From contig NZ_PIQC01000001.1 of the NCBI RefSeq assembly GCF_003987255.1, forward strand, positions 620,001-684,000: a stretch of DNA of 64,000 nucleotides. The letters are read 5' to 3'. The notes beneath the pieces are model-generated. The model had not been told where the DNA came from. It saw only the letters and a list, made by a program, of their open reading frames with translations, and did not search any database. The DNA is from Idiomarina ramblicola. GTDB lineage: Bacteria; Pseudomonadota; Gammaproteobacteria; Enterobacterales; Alteromonadaceae. Positions within the stretch are counted from its first letter, which is position 1. The number at the start of each line of letters is the position of its first letter. Shown piece by piece: positions 18,940 through 28,665 of this stretch. Both the position numbers and the translations under genes were made by a program.

Positions 18940-19575
18940 ATGAATAAAAACAAGCGTTACGAAATTTTAAGCAGATTACGGGACAACAACCCGAACCCCA
19001 CAACGGAACTTGAATATGGTTCGCCATTCCAGCTACTGATTGCTGTGCTGTTATCCGCTCAGGCAACCGACGTGGGTGTTAATAAAGCCACACGCAAACT
19101 GTTCCCGGCAGCGCCCACAGCAGAAGACATGTTGGCTCTTGGCGTTGACGGTATAAAAGACTACATAAAAACCATCGGTTTGTTTAACTCCAAAGCCGAG
19201 AACGCCTACAAAACCTGCAAAACTCTGGTGGAAGAATACAGTGGCGAAGTACCGGAAGACAGAGCCGCACTGGAAGCACTGCCCGGGGTTGGCCGCAAAA
19301 CCGCAAACGTCGTATTAAATACCGCTTTCGGTTGGCCCACTATTGCGGTCGACACACACATTTTCCGGGTATCTAACCGCACCAAACTGGCCCCGGGCAA
19401 GAACGTTAAAGAAGTGGAAGAAAAGCTGATAAAAGTGGTGCCGGCTGAGTTTAAAGTCGATGTGCACCACTGGTTAATTTTGCACGGACGTTATACCTGC
19501 ATAGCCCGTAAGCCACGGTGTGGCTCATGCGTCATTGAAGATTTGTGTGAATTTAAGGATAAGACCAGCGATTGA
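18940..19575 (+). CDS. nth: Endonuclease III
   Basis: The 211-residue product is a full-length DNA glycosylase/AP lyase for oxidised pyrimidines. The helix-hairpin-helix LPGVGRKTANVVL contains the catalytic Lys, and VDTHIFRVSNR contains the catalytic Asp. The C-terminal [4Fe-4S] cluster follows the C-X6-C-X2-C-X5-C pattern (CIARKPRCGSCVIEDLC). It is the last gene of the rnf operon, an arrangement shared with E. coli and plausibly linking Fe-S redox repair and base-excision repair. Confidence 0.97.
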   Translation: MNKNKRYEILSRLRDNNPNPTTELEYGSPFQLLIAVLLSAQATDVGVNKATRKLFPAAPTAEDMLALGVDGIKDYIKTIGLFNSKAENAYKTCKTLVEEYSGEVPEDRAALEALPGVGRKTANVVLNTAFGWPTIAVDTHIFRVSNRTKLAPGKNVKEVEEKLIKVVPAEFKVDVHHWLILHGRYTCIARKPRCGSCVIEDLCEFKDKTSD

Positions 19576-19580
19576 GCCTG

Positions 19581-20477
19581 TTACAGCTCAATCATGGATG
19601 GCTTACTGAGCTGCACAACAACGCGGCGGTTGATCTGGCGATTTAACTCGTTGTCATTCGACTTAATCGCTCGGTCTTCACCGTGAGCAACGGTTCTGAT
19701 GCGCTCCGCGTTTATGCCACGTTCAACGAAAAACTGCTGAATTTCTTTTGCCCGCTCTTCGGTTAGCTCTTTGTTCGGGCCTCGTGCGCCAAGCGAATCG
19801 GTATAAGCATCCACTAACACCAACTCTAAATCGTTATCCACCTGAAGGTAGTCACTAATTTGTTTTAACTTACGCTGTGACGCAACTGTCAGCTTTTCGC
19901 TTTCAGCTTCGTGGTTCAGCACGGTGTAGGCTATGTCGTCAAAACTGAACGGCAATAGCGCATTAACACAACTCATAAAGTCATCGTAAGCACGGCGGAA
20001 ATTTACCGAAGAAAGAGAGACAGCAACTTCATCACGATTGTTATACCAGTCATTGTAAAAGAACGTCGGGTAACGCCCTTTTTCCAGCTCGCTCAATAAT
20101 GTCCAAGCCAGTTGCTTCTGCAGCTCGCCATCAAACTGCTTATAGAGTTTCATGTTACCAATACGGTAACTGGACTCGCCTGGCTGCCAGCGTGGCGGCA
20201 CCGATTCTATGGCAGACACACCGTAGCTGTCCGGTAACTTACGCATTTCCATTTTCATACGTAAATTGAGCTCTTTACTTGCTTCGCTTTGAAAACGTAC
20301 CTTACCGTAACGAGGAATTTCATGCTCCATTTCACAGGCTAAACGGTTTTCTTCGCTTACCTGCCACGCGGAGTTATCCAGGTTTGCACTGTAGTGCCTG
20401 ACTGAGTTTGCCTGCGCCTGCCCAATTGATAGCAGCACAGAAGCTGAAACAGCAGTCAACATCGGCCAATTTTTCAT
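19581..20477 (-). CDS. motY: Sodium-driven flagellar motor component MotY
   Basis: The 298-residue product starts with a signal peptide (about residues 1-23). Its N-terminal MotY-specific domain shows WQPGESSYRIGNMKLYKQFDG and LSELEKGRYPTFFYNDW, closely recalling Vibrio MotY. The C-terminal OmpA-like peptidoglycan-binding domain contains DAYTDSLG and a Asn-Arg-Arg-Val block. MotY forms the T-ring of polar, PomAB-driven motors. The ATG at 20477 is preferred over that at 20522 because CAGGGGCG lies just upstream and the signal peptide then begins at the start. No other flagellar gene is in the window. Confidence 0.9.
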   Translation of the reverse strand: MKNWPMLTAVSASVLLSIGQAQANSVRHYSANLDNSAWQVSEENRLACEMEHEIPRYGKVRFQSEASKELNLRMKMEMRKLPDSYGVSAIESVPPRWQPGESSYRIGNMKLYKQFDGELQKQLAWTLLSELEKGRYPTFFYNDWYNNRDEVAVSLSSVNFRRAYDDFMSCVNALLPFSFDDIAYTVLNHEAESEKLTVASQRKLKQISDYLQVDNDLELVLVDAYTDSLGARGPNKELTEERAKEIQQFFVERGINAERIRTVAHGEDRAIKSNDNELNRQINRRVVVQLSKPSMIEL

Positions 20478-20605
20478 AAGCGCCCCTGATTTATTTCTGA
20501 TACGTCTGTTATCGGCACGCATTGCTGTTGCTTTAGTATTTCTGCAAGCAGAGCGTGATGATCTTTGGCATAATAGCGTTACCTTTAAAACACGACGGAA
20601 ATTCT

Positions 20606-21253
20606 ATGTCAGACAGCTCTAACTCGCTTATGAAACAACGTTTTCGCGGATACATGCCGGTCGTCGTCGATGTCGAAACAGCGGGCTTTAACGCAAAAAC
20701 CGATGCGTTATTGGAAATAGCTGCGGTCTTGCTGGATTTCGATGACGATGGTCTGTTAAAACCTGTAGATTCTGTGCATTACCATGTACAACCATTCGAA
20801 GGTGCCAACATTGAACAGGCGGCTATCGACTTCAATGGCATTGATCCGCACAACCCGCTACGCGGTGCCGTAGAAGAAGGCGAAGCGCTGCGTGAGCTTT
20901 TCAAGCCCATTCGTAAAGCTCAGAAGGCGGCGGGTTGTCAGCGTTCGGTTCTGGTTGGACACAACTCAAACTTTGATCACGGTTTTGTTATGGCCGCCGC
21001 CGAACGAGCAAACCTAAAGCGCAATCCATTTCACCCTTTTGTCAGTTTTGATACCACCTCGCTGGCGTCAATGACCTTAGGACAAACCGTATTGATTAAA
21101 GCGTGCCAGGCCGCCGGTATTGAGTTTGACAGCAAACAAGCACACTCAGCCTTATACGACACCGAACGCACCGCAGAGCTCTACTGCTGGATGATTAACC
21201 GCTGGAAAGAACTCGGTGGCTGGCCGCCGGAATCTCGTCAGGATAAAAGTTAA
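20606..21253 (+). CDS. rnt: Ribonuclease T
   Basis: The 215-residue product equals E. coli RNase T in length. It has the DEDD exonuclease motifs: DVETAG, the [11 protein letters not shown] block, and [14 protein letters not shown]. The enzyme trims the 3' end of tRNA and other stable RNAs and acts as a dimer. The ATG at 20606 is chosen over the one at 20555 because ACGGAA lies upstream and the protein then matches the family N-terminus. It ends 20 bp before a terminator shared with the convergent peroxiredoxin gene. Confidence 0.95.
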   Translation: MSDSSNSLMKQRFRGYMPVVVDVETAGFNAKTDALLEIAAVLLDFDDDGLLKPVDSVHYHVQPFEGANIEQAAIDFNGIDPHNPLRGAVEEGEALRELFKPIRKAQKAAGCQRSVLVGHNSNFDHGFVMAAAERANLKRNPFHPFVSFDTTSLASMTLGQTVLIKACQAAGIEFDSKQAHSALYDTERTAELYCWMINRWKELGGWPPESRQDKS

Positions 21254-21274
21254 CCCGAACACAAAATTCAGACA

Positions 21275-21305
21275 TAAAAAAAGCCGCTCAAACGAGCGGC
21301 TTTTT
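21275..21305. terminator. Bidirectional terminator between rnt and the peroxiredoxin gene
   Basis: AAAGCCGCTC (21280-21289) pairs with GAGCGGCTTT (21294-21303) around an AAAC loop. It is flanked by A-rich and T-rich runs on each side, so it can stop transcripts from both convergent genes. Confidence 0.9.
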
Positions 21306-21320
21306 CGATTCAGTGAACGC

Positions 21321-21926
21321 TTACAGTTTGTCAGCGTTTTTAGACAGGTAAGAAGCAACACCTTCTGCGTTTTCTTTCATGCCTTCTTTACCTTCTTCCC
21401 AGCCTGCAGGGCAAACTTCGCCGTGCTTCTGGTGGAAGTTCAGTGCGTCAACCATACGCAGCATCTCGTCGATGTTACGGCCTAATGGCAAGTCGTTAAC
21501 GACCTGGTGACGAACCATACCGTCTTCATCAATTAAGAATGAACCACGGAATGCAACACCCGCTTCTGGGTGTTCAACGTCGTACGCTTTACAAATGCTG
21601 TGACGAACGTCAGCAACCAATGGGTATTTCACCTGACCGATACCACCAGCGTCAGTTGACGTGTTACGCCATGCGCTGTGAGTAAACTGAGAGTCAATTG
21701 AAACACCAATAACTTCTACGCCACGCTTTTTGAACTCGTCTAAGCGTTTATCAAATGCGATTAGCTCTGAAGGACATACGAAAGTGAAGTCCAACGGGTA
21801 GAAGAAAACAACAGCTTTTTTGCCTTTGATAGCGTCTGACAGTTTAAAATCTTCAACAATTTCACCTGAACCCAGTACTGCTGCTGCAGTAAAATCAGGT
21901 GCTTTACGACCTACTAATACAGACAT
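21321..21926 (-). CDS. 2-Cys peroxiredoxin (AhpC/Prx type)
   Basis: The 201-residue product contains the peroxidatic cysteine in DFTFVCPSE and the resolving cysteine in HGEVCPAGW, the layout of a typical 2-Cys peroxiredoxin that reduces hydrogen peroxide and organic peroxides. The ATG at 21926 follows GGAGAGAATCG; a longer reading from 21998 adds 24 unrelated residues. No ahpF lies beside it, so thioredoxin is the likely reductant. It shares a terminator with the convergent rnt gene and sits near grxD and sodB. Confidence 0.93.
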   Translation of the reverse strand: MSVLVGRKAPDFTAAAVLGSGEIVEDFKLSDAIKGKKAVVFFYPLDFTFVCPSELIAFDKRLDEFKKRGVEVIGVSIDSQFTHSAWRNTSTDAGGIGQVKYPLVADVRHSICKAYDVEHPEAGVAFRGSFLIDEDGMVRHQVVNDLPLGRNIDEMLRMVDALNFHQKHGEVCPAGWEEGKEGMKENAEGVASYLSKNADKL

Positions 21927-22064
21927 CGATTCTCTCCATTTAATGTTGAGTGTTAAAGCTTCACCTGTAGTGATGGGGATGCCTAAATAAAAAAACAAGG
22001 GAATCCACTAATTTCACTACAGATTGTCTACTGTTTGCTTAAACTTTATTCCGCTGAAGGCGAA

Positions 22065-22403
22065 TTATTCAGCTGACGGCTCTGGGTGCCGTTCTGCAAC
22101 GCCAGAAACCAGCTCTTGCAGCTCACCGTTCTGGAACATTTCCATAATAATATCACAACCGCCGACTAATTCACCTTCAACCCACAGCTGCGGGAAGGTT
22201 GGCCAGTTTGCGTATTTAGGCAGTTCTGCACGAATATCCGGGTTCTGCAGGATATCGACGTAAGCAAACGCCTGACCACAGCCCATTAAAGCCTGTGATG
22301 CCTGTGAAGAGAAACCACAACTAGGCAACTTCGGAGAGCCTTTCATGTATAACAGGATTGGGTTTTCTTCGATTTGCTGCTTAATTCTGTCAACCGTTTC
22401 CAT
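22065..22403 (-). CDS. grxD: Monothiol glutaredoxin, Grx4 family
   Basis: The 112-residue protein has the monothiol active site CGFS within KLPSCGFSSQA and the conserved WPTFPQLWVEGELVGGCD block. Grx4 proteins bind a [2Fe-2S] cluster with glutathione and deliver it in iron-sulphur assembly and iron sensing. It is divergent from sodB and lies upstream of the peroxiredoxin gene, an arrangement of oxidative-stress and Fe-S functions. Confidence 0.93.
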   Translation of the reverse strand: METVDRIKQQIEENPILLYMKGSPKLPSCGFSSQASQALMGCGQAFAYVDILQNPDIRAELPKYANWPTFPQLWVEGELVGGCDIIMEMFQNGELQELVSGVAERHPEPSAE

Positions 22404-22491
22404 AACACCTCTGCTTAATATAATGGTTGATTAAAACACTCAGGTATTTTAGCACAGCCTATAAAGTTTTGTCCTAAATTGAAAGATTTCC

Positions 22492-22520
22492 TTGAAAAGC
22501 GAACCAGTCAGCCCTATATA
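22492..22520 (+). promoter_or_regulatory. Promoter of sodB
   Basis: TTGAAA (22492-22497) and TATATA (22515-22520) are spaced by 17 bp, about 80 bp before the start codon. The leader contains a short inverted repeat (GCACG and CGTGC) near 22547-22562 and ends with a strong GGAGAG ribosome-binding site. Confidence 0.6.
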
Positions 22521-22602
22521 TCGTAAGGTATAACAAGAAAGAACTTGCACGCTTTGACGTGCGAGTCACATATTTGTACTCAAAAGAACGGAGAGAAAAA
22601 TT

Positions 22603-23184
22603 ATGGCATTTGAACTACCGGCTCTTCCATACGAGAAAAACGCTCTGGCACCACATATTTCAGAAGAGACTCTGGAATACCACTACGGTAAGCATCACGC
22701 CACTTATGTGAGCAAGCTGAACGACGCCGTTAAAGGTACCGACCTTGAGAGCAAGTCTCTGGAAGACATCATCAAGTCTGAAAAAGGCGGCCTGTTCAAC
22801 AACGCCGCACAGGTATGGAACCACACCTTCTACTGGAACTGCTTAAGCCCGAATGGCGGTGGCGAACCAACTGGCGCAATAGCAGAAGCTATCAACGCAA
22901 AATTTGGCTCTTTCGACAAGTTTAAAGAAGAGTTCAACGCAAGCGCTGCTGGTAACTTTGGTTCTGGCTGGACTTGGTTAGTGAAAAAATCTGACGGTTC
23001 AGTCGATTTACTGAACACTGACGATGCAGATACTCCTGTCGCGCACGACGGCGTAGAAGCTCTGTTGACCGTTGATGTTTGGGAACACGCTTACTACATC
23101 GACTACCGTAACTCTCGTCCTAACTACTTAGAAGCTTTCTGGAAGCTGGTAAACTGGGACTTCGTAAACAAGAACTTTGCCTAA
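22603..23184 (+). CDS. sodB: Iron superoxide dismutase
   Basis: The 193-residue product has the iron-type signature [11 protein letters not shown] and the C-terminal [11 protein letters not shown] metal-binding block. His27, His74, Asp and His ligands are all present by position. It dismutates superoxide in the cytoplasm. It is preceded by GGAGAGAAAAATT. E. coli sodB is regulated by iron through RyhB and Fur, but I see no obvious RyhB target here and do not claim it. Confidence 0.96.
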   Translation: MAFELPALPYEKNALAPHISEETLEYHYGKHHATYVSKLNDAVKGTDLESKSLEDIIKSEKGGLFNNAAQVWNHTFYWNCLSPNGGGEPTGAIAEAINAKFGSFDKFKEEFNASAAGNFGSGWTWLVKKSDGSVDLLNTDDADTPVAHDGVEALLTVDVWEHAYYIDYRNSRPNYLEAFWKLVNWDFVNKNFA

Positions 23185-23207
23185 GGCAAACTTGTGAGCG
23201 AAATAGG

Positions 23208-23231
23208 AAGGCGCCGGAAGGCGCCTTTTTT
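23208..23231 (+). terminator. Rho-independent terminator of sodB
   Basis: AAGGCGCC (23208-23215) pairs with GGCGCCTT (23220-23227) around a GGAA tetraloop, followed by T residues to 23231. Confidence 0.9.
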
Positions 23232-23520
23232 ATGCGAATACGAGTTTAATAACAGCCCCAATAAAAAGGACGGTTATCACTATTCCCGCAGCTAATATAA
23301 CCTTTTCACGCGTCGTTTGTCTGGGCCTGCTTTTAACAACAAAGACCGCTCGGTAGAGTGTACTTGGTACGACAAGAATCAGACTTAAAATCATTGGAAA
23401 AAGTGCAAGCATAAACCCAAAGGCAGGACTTCCATTCTGATCATTAACCGCAACAAAAACCACCCACGTTATCGCGGCTAAAAAGAATATTGACCCAATA
23501 GAAATCGAAAGTAGTGCCAT
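23230..23520 (-). CDS. Hypothetical three-helix membrane protein
   Basis: The 96-residue product is mostly hydrophobic with about three membrane helices (roughly 5-25, 33-55 and 70-92) and a basic loop (SRPRQTTREK) between the last two. I do not recognise a family. It lies convergent to sodB, and its stop overlaps the sodB terminator. The coding call rests on the hydrophobic pattern and the lack of any other feature in the interval; confidence is moderate. Confidence 0.5.
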   Translation of the reverse strand: MALLSISIGSIFFLAAITWVVFVAVNDQNGSPAFGFMLALFPMILSLILVVPSTLYRAVFVVKSRPRQTTREKVILAAGIVITVLFIGAVIKLVFA

Positions 23521-23584
23521 AATTTATTTTCCATTAACGCACACTAACGTGCCAAAACGATGAAGCCACGCAGAGGCTCCGTTG

Positions 23585-24583
23585 TTACTCGAAAATCTTA
23601 TCCAACTGCTCGCGATAGCGATCAAAAGCTTCAAACTGTGGCATGTGGCCAATGCCCTCTAGCTCATACAAATAACCATCAGGAATCTGTTCAAGCACAA
23701 TTTCACCCAGTTGGTCGTAGCGGCCCAGTTGATAATCCATGCCTTCTTTTTTCCAGCCGCGGCCAGGCCCGGTGGTGTCGCGGGTTCCCAGAATTAAATG
23801 GGTTGGCACCGTCAATTGATCAAACTCGTTCGACACATTGCCGGTAAAAATCATGTCGTAGGTCAGCGCGTTATTCCACGCAACCAAATCCCAGTCATCT
23901 CCGTTTATCCAACCTGCATGAATTTCAGTCAGGGCTTCGTAATCTTCAGACCATTTGCCGTCATAATAGTTTTTCTTCTGATAAGCTCGAACTTTATCAA
24001 TGGTTTTGCCCTGCTCGTTCTCGTAAAAGAAAGCAGGGTCTTTGTATTCCACATAGCGCAGATAGTCTTCCAGGCCAACCGGGTTAACTAACACCAGTTT
24101 CTCAACACTGCTGGAATGGTTCAGCGCATAGCGAGTAGCCAGCATTCCACCCATGGAATGACCCATAACAATCACTTGTTCAATACCCTCAGACTTTAAT
24201 AACGCCTTAGTGTTATTAGCCAGGGCTTCGAACGAAAATTGATAATGTTCCGGTTTAGAAGATTTACCAAAACCGATCTGGTCCGGCATGACTACTCCGT
24301 AGCCTTTCTCATGAAGATAATTGGCTGTTTCTTTCCAATAGTCCGCAGCGAAGTTCTTGCCATGTAACAGTAACACGGTTGGCTGTCCGTCTTGGGCAGG
24401 CAAATGCATGTAGGCCATTTCCAGTTTCTGTCGCTGGCTGTCAAATTCAAAGGTCTGAACCTCAAAGGGGTAAGCGTAATCACTCAACCGTGCATCGTAC
24501 TTGGGGGCGTGATCATCAGCTAAAGCAGAGGCCGTCAGCCCGAAAAGAAAAACCGTAAGCAACGTATAAATCCGATTACACAT
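23585..24583 (-). CDS. Secreted alpha/beta hydrolase
   Basis: The 332-residue product has a signal peptide (about residues 1-22, ending ASALAD). The alpha/beta-hydrolase nucleophile elbow is GHSMGG, with the family's oxyanion block VLLLHGKNFA, a plausible acid near GTRDTTGPG and the catalytic His in GIGHMPQFE. It should be an exported esterase or lipase-like enzyme; the substrate is unknown. The ATG at 24583 follows AAGGAGTC; a start at 24634 would bury the signal peptide. Confidence 0.8.
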   Translation of the reverse strand: MCNRIYTLLTVFLFGLTASALADDHAPKYDARLSDYAYPFEVQTFEFDSQRQKLEMAYMHLPAQDGQPTVLLLHGKNFAADYWKETANYLHEKGYGVVMPDQIGFGKSSKPEHYQFSFEALANNTKALLKSEGIEQVIVMGHSMGGMLATRYALNHSSSVEKLVLVNPVGLEDYLRYVEYKDPAFFYENEQGKTIDKVRAYQKKNYYDGKWSEDYEALTEIHAGWINGDDWDLVAWNNALTYDMIFTGNVSNEFDQLTVPTHLILGTRDTTGPGRGWKKEGMDYQLGRYDQLGEIVLEQIPDGYLYELEGIGHMPQFEAFDRYREQLDKIFE

Positions 24584-24683
24584 GGAAGACTCCTTGAAAG
24601 CTAGTTCGACATCATTATTACAGTTGCACGCCAATTAACCAAGGTATTGCGGCCCCAACAGAGTAATAGGTTCTTTGCAGGCT

Positions 24684-25271
24684 CTACGCGTTCGAAGGAA
24701 TAGTCGGAACGGCAATTTCGTACATTACACAAGAAGCTCGTGCCTTCATAAGAGCATTTCTTCTCTCTTCAAACGTCTTTGCTCCGTCACTTGCAGCTTC
24801 AATCTGATCAGTCACACCGCGGATAATCTCGTTTCTGGTTTGCGCGATTGCAGAACCGCTTAATCCGGACTCCTTCAAAGCCTGACCGGCAAAGTTTGTA
24901 GCGCCAGCCCAACCGCCTAAACCAGCAACCCAGGCCGCATTTGCGCTAGGACTCGCCGCCGCTAATGCAGGCACCGCTACTGAACCCGCTAATAACCCAC
25001 TCATTGAAAGCCAGTACGCCATTCTTGCCTGATTCGCAGATTTTTGTTCATAGCCTGATAAACGGGGAAGACAAAAATTCAGAACTTCGGCGAGCTTTGC
25101 CTCGATCAATTCTTGATTCTCTTGATCGAGTTGTTTCGTCGACTTACCACTGTCAGTAATCTTCTTCACAGAAAATGTCTTCGCTGTGCTTGCATCGACA
25201 CTAAGATCAGTTGGTGCACTCGTACATCCAGCAACAACTGTTGATAAAACAGCCAATACGATCAGTTTCAT
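24684..25271 (-). CDS. Putative lipoprotein, unknown function
   Basis: The 195-residue product has an N-terminal signal ending in a lipobox (VVAGC), consistent with lipid attachment at Cys16. A hydrophobic Ala/Gly-rich stretch lies in the middle (about residues 85-130). Two further Cys residues are found at 68 and near the C-terminus. I recognise no family. It lies in a patch of lineage-specific genes. Confidence 0.6.
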   Translation of the reverse strand: MKLIVLAVLSTVVAGCTSAPTDLSVDASTAKTFSVKKITDSGKSTKQLDQENQELIEAKLAEVLNFCLPRLSGYEQKSANQARMAYWLSMSGLLAGSVAVPALAAASPSANAAWVAGLGGWAGATNFAGQALKESGLSGSAIAQTRNEIIRGVTDQIEAASDGAKTFEERRNALMKARASCVMYEIAVPTIPSNA

Positions 25272-25454
25272 ATTGCCCCCTATATTGTTGCTCTTTGAGC
25301 TCCAATATTGCCATATTGAAATTAGTTATAGACCTATTGTTCAATTAACACAATAAACACTACAGCTATCACTTTAACCTTTAGCGTGAAGAGTGACGCT
25401 GAATACTGAGACGTCTACACTGTGCATAGTGTTAATTAAAATAGAGGCCAATTT

Positions 25455-27782
25455 ATGCACAGCGGTACATTACATCGGTTCGGTAGCTATCTGAAAAACC
25501 AATGGGCCTCGCCACGTAGAATTCGTTTTTGGCTGCTTGTACTGGTTGTTCTGTACACCTTATTCGGCTTTTTTGCTTTGCCGTGGATTATTCAGTACGT
25601 CGCGGTGGATACCGCAAAGGAAGATTTTGACCGTGAACTTCGCATAGAGTCAGTACAAACCAACCCCTACACCCTGACACTGCAAATCAACGGCCTTGAA
25701 CTGGACGACGTCGATGAGCGACAGTTGCTTGGCTGGGAGCGTTTGTTCGTCGATCTCACCTGGGCGAGTATCACCAACACAGCCTGGAGCTTCGAAACCA
25801 TCCAGCTCGACAAACCGACTATTCAGGAAGAACGCTTTGTCTCGGGCGAAACCCGCTTCTCGCGGTTAGCCGCCGAGAATGCAGGCACAGAATCGAAAGA
25901 AAGTGAGTCAACTCAACTGCCAGCCATACAGATTCACACACTGATTATCGAAGGCGGTGTTTTACACTTCACCGACAACTTAAAAAACGAGAACAAACCG
26001 AAACACGTGTCGCTGGCATTGCAGGCTGTCGGACTGTCTGTAAAAGACTTCACGCTGCAAAAAGATGCGAGTTTTCCGGTACGCCTGGACGCCCGGTTCA
26101 AAAAAGGCGGCCAACTCAACTTCGACGGTCAACTTCAGGTGCTGCCAACCTTTGCTCTGGAAGGCAGCACCAGCATTAAAGAGCTGGCACTGATGCAGGC
26201 CGAACCCTACCTGCAGCAATTCATAGGCGTACGGCTTGATAGCGGAACCCTGACTCTGAATGGGCAAATACAAGCAGATGCACAGCAACCCTTTTCCTTG
26301 CAGGGGTCTGCCGGTATTAACTCGCTCAGCGTAAGAGAGGGTACCAAGGATGAGCCTCTCATCGGCTGGCAGAGTCTTGAAACTCAACAACTCGACCTCA
26401 GCCTCAAAGATAAACGCATTGAGGCCACTCCCATTATCATTGAAGATCTGTCTGGCCGGGTCGTTATTAACGACGACAAAACCACTAACTTTGGGCAACT
26501 CGTCACTCAGTCTCCAAAAGCGACTGACGCCACTGAAAGCAAGGACGCCGACCCATTCAGTATCACCATTGAAGCTATTGAGCTGGCCGACAGCAATCTC
26601 CACTTTACCGATAATTCGTTGCCGCTGCCCTTCTCAACCCGCATCCATGCATTAAACGGAGAGGTATCAACCTTAAGCTCCCAATCGGCTGAACCAGCCA
26701 GGGTTAAACTGGAAGGTAAGGTGGCAGAGTATGGCTCGGCGCGTGTCGACGGTTCCGTACACGCCTGGCACCCTACCCGCCAGACCAATATAAACCTGAG
26801 TTTCCGCAACCTACAGATTCCGGAATACTCGCCTTACACCGTGAACTTCGCCGGTCGTAAAATTGCGGGCGGAACTATGGATCTTGACCTCGACTACAGC
26901 GTTGATGAGAGCCAACTCGATGGCAAAAACAACTTACTGCTTCATGACTTGAAACTCGGCGAAAAAATGGCTTCCAGCGACGCCATGGATCTGCCACTAG
27001 ACCTTGCCATAGCCCTGCTACAGGACAGCGATGGCGTGATTGATCTGACGCTGCCAGTGAGCGGAGATGTAGGCAACCCTCAATTCGATTTCGGCAAAGT
27101 GACTCAACAGGCCGTGAGTAACGCCATTACCTCTGTGGTTACCGCGCCTTTCAGCTTTTTAGCAAACCTTGTCGGCGCAGGCTCGGAAGAGCTTGGTCGA
27201 GTGGAGTTCCTGCCAGGCCGCTCTGACCTGAGTCCGCCGCAGCGACAACGAATATCCAGGCTCCGTGAGGCTCTGAAGCAGCGATCTCAACTGGTTCTGG
27301 AGTTAGCAGGCCCGTTCAACAAAGGCTTTGACAGCCCACCTCTGAAACAGAACAAAGCTAAAGAAGCCCTCCAGCAAAAGCTTGCTGAACAAGCCCGGGG
27401 AATAGCGAACTCAAGCCTGACCAGTGAGGCAAACCAGGACATTGTAGAGGCAATGTTTACTACTCATTACCCGGAGACAGAACTGGAAACGGTAAAAGCG
27501 CGTTTCAGGGAGCAACAGAGTGAGGCGACCCATGAAACAGACTTCGATGCTCTGGCCTATCGAAACCATTTAGCTGAAAAAGTTATTGAGGCGCAAACAA
27601 TTACAGACTCTGAGCTCAAAGCTATAGCCAATGCTCGCGCCGAAGCGGTACGTGACGCCTTAGTTAATGCAGACGCAGATGCAGCTATAGCAGCTGATCG
27701 AGTCCGCATTCTGGAGCCTAAAGAGGTTGATTCACCGGACGCTGAACGCGTTGCTATGGAAGTGGGTGTCAGCGCTGAGTAA
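25455..27782 (+). CDS. DUF748 domain-containing (AsmA-like) envelope protein
   Basis: The 775-residue product begins with one N-terminal membrane helix (about residues 25-50). A long periplasmic region follows that resembles the AsmA/DUF748 superfamily, with many short repeated blocks such as LHFTDNSLPLPF and a proximal DLDYSVDESQLDGKNNL segment. Later residues (about 550-775) are charged and OmpA-like at VEFLPGRSDLSPPQRQRI. Such proteins are thought to shape the envelope or carry lipids between membranes. A ribosome-binding site AGAGG precedes the start. It is transcribed alone, opposite to its neighbours. Confidence 0.75.
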   Translation: MHSGTLHRFGSYLKNQWASPRRIRFWLLVLVVLYTLFGFFALPWIIQYVAVDTAKEDFDRELRIESVQTNPYTLTLQINGLELDDVDERQLLGWERLFVDLTWASITNTAWSFETIQLDKPTIQEERFVSGETRFSRLAAENAGTESKESESTQLPAIQIHTLIIEGGVLHFTDNLKNENKPKHVSLALQAVGLSVKDFTLQKDASFPVRLDARFKKGGQLNFDGQLQVLPTFALEGSTSIKELALMQAEPYLQQFIGVRLDSGTLTLNGQIQADAQQPFSLQGSAGINSLSVREGTKDEPLIGWQSLETQQLDLSLKDKRIEATPIIIEDLSGRVVINDDKTTNFGQLVTQSPKATDATESKDADPFSITIEAIELADSNLHFTDNSLPLPFSTRIHALNGEVSTLSSQSAEPARVKLEGKVAEYGSARVDGSVHAWHPTRQTNINLSFRNLQIPEYSPYTVNFAGRKIAGGTMDLDLDYSVDESQLDGKNNLLLHDLKLGEKMASSDAMDLPLDLAIALLQDSDGVIDLTLPVSGDVGNPQFDFGKVTQQAVSNAITSVVTAPFSFLANLVGAGSEELGRVEFLPGRSDLSPPQRQRISRLREALKQRSQLVLELAGPFNKGFDSPPLKQNKAKEALQQKLAEQARGIANSSLTSEANQDIVEAMFTTHYPETELETVKARFREQQSEATHETDFDALAYRNHLAEKVIEAQTITDSELKAIANARAEAVRDALVNADADAAIAADRVRILEPKEVDSPDAERVAMEVGVSAE

Positions 27783-28044
27783 TTAACAAGGAGTCTGCCG
27801 AGCTTCATATCGGGGTGCATGGGTGGTGCGCCGTTGGTACCATCACGCAATATATCGAGCTTGGGCGCAAACTCATATATCACAACATTACTGGCCTTGC
27901 CCTAACGGGAATAAGGCCCAGTTTTGCCTATCCGACGACAGAATCAATGGGCCGCGCCATAACAGGCCAGCCTGCGACAGTCATACTTCGTTCCCGCCCT
28001 ATCAAAACGCTGCAACTAGCTCTCAGCGCAGTTTAATACGTCTA
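27783..28044. other. Intergenic segment, no supported gene
   Basis: About 260 bp between two stop codons. Overlapping short open frames exist in both directions but none has a good ribosome-binding site or recognisable product. Base composition is richer in GC than neighbouring intergenic DNA, so a decayed gene is possible. No attC-like core sites or inverted repeats were found. Confidence 0.4.
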
Positions 28045-28512
28045 TTATATTCTTGGGTTTAGATAAAGCGCTTCACTCATTCCTATGATGGTATTTGCCC
28101 TGCTACTTTCTTTCTGGTGTATAGCTACATGGAACTTAAGCGGTATCTTCATTTCTTTCAAATCTTTTCTTCTGTAACCGGCGCGGCTTGAGAAAGGCGT
28201 GTCCCACAGCACTGATACAAAACCATTTTCAGAGTCAATTATGCATGAGTTCCGCCCCTTGGTAATTGAAACCATTCGAGTGCCTGAAACCGCAAACAAG
28301 ACTGAACAGGTATATAGATTAGGAGCGTCTTTGTAGTCTTTAATGGTGTAATCAAATTCAACCTCAAGCTTATGTATCTTACTTCCTGCTTTACCAATTT
28401 CCTCAACTTTGAGATTGCTGATTTCTGCCTCACTTTTCTCAATATCTGAATAATTCGTCAATGTGCATCCAGCCAGTAAAAAGGCACACACCACTCCTAG
28501 AATTTTTTTCAT
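28045..28512 (-). CDS. Putative lipoprotein, unknown function
   Basis: The 155-residue product has a signal peptide ending in a lipobox (LLAGC, Cys16). The mature part is predicted to be beta-rich and carries two more Cys residues around positions 69 and 85. I recognise no family. The ATG has an AGGGAGAA site upstream. It is one of several small secreted proteins on the minus strand in this patch. Confidence 0.6.
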   Translation of the reverse strand: MKKILGVVCAFLLAGCTLTNYSDIEKSEAEISNLKVEEIGKAGSKIHKLEVEFDYTIKDYKDAPNLYTCSVLFAVSGTRMVSITKGRNSCIIDSENGFVSVLWDTPFSSRAGYRRKDLKEMKIPLKFHVAIHQKESSRANTIIGMSEALYLNPRI

Positions 28513-28640
28513 ATTTTCTTCTCCCTGAATGCGGAATAGGCAAATTACTATTTACTTAAGTACTTGAGATTAAATGGGGAAACAACAAAATACAACAAAA
28601 AACTATACAATATGGCAGATGAGAGGTAACCGCCGGTAAG

Positions 28641-28665
28641 AACGCTGAGGTTAGCCCTCAGCGTT
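28641..28665 (-). terminator. Hairpin at the end of the DUF5610 gene
   Basis: AACGCTGAGG (28641-28650) pairs with CCTCAGCGTT (28656-28665); the stop codon lies in the loop. The T-run after it on the minus strand is weak. Confidence 0.55.

Noticed and set aside
27557-27883. Minus-strand frame crossing the end of the DUF748 gene
   Set aside because: Most of it is antisense to a well-supported gene and the composition is Ser/Ala-biased as expected for a shadow frame.
27815-28036. Plus-strand frames of 70-80 residues between the DUF748 and lipoprotein genes
   Set aside because: Two frames overlap one another, neither has a ribosome-binding site and neither product resembles a known family.
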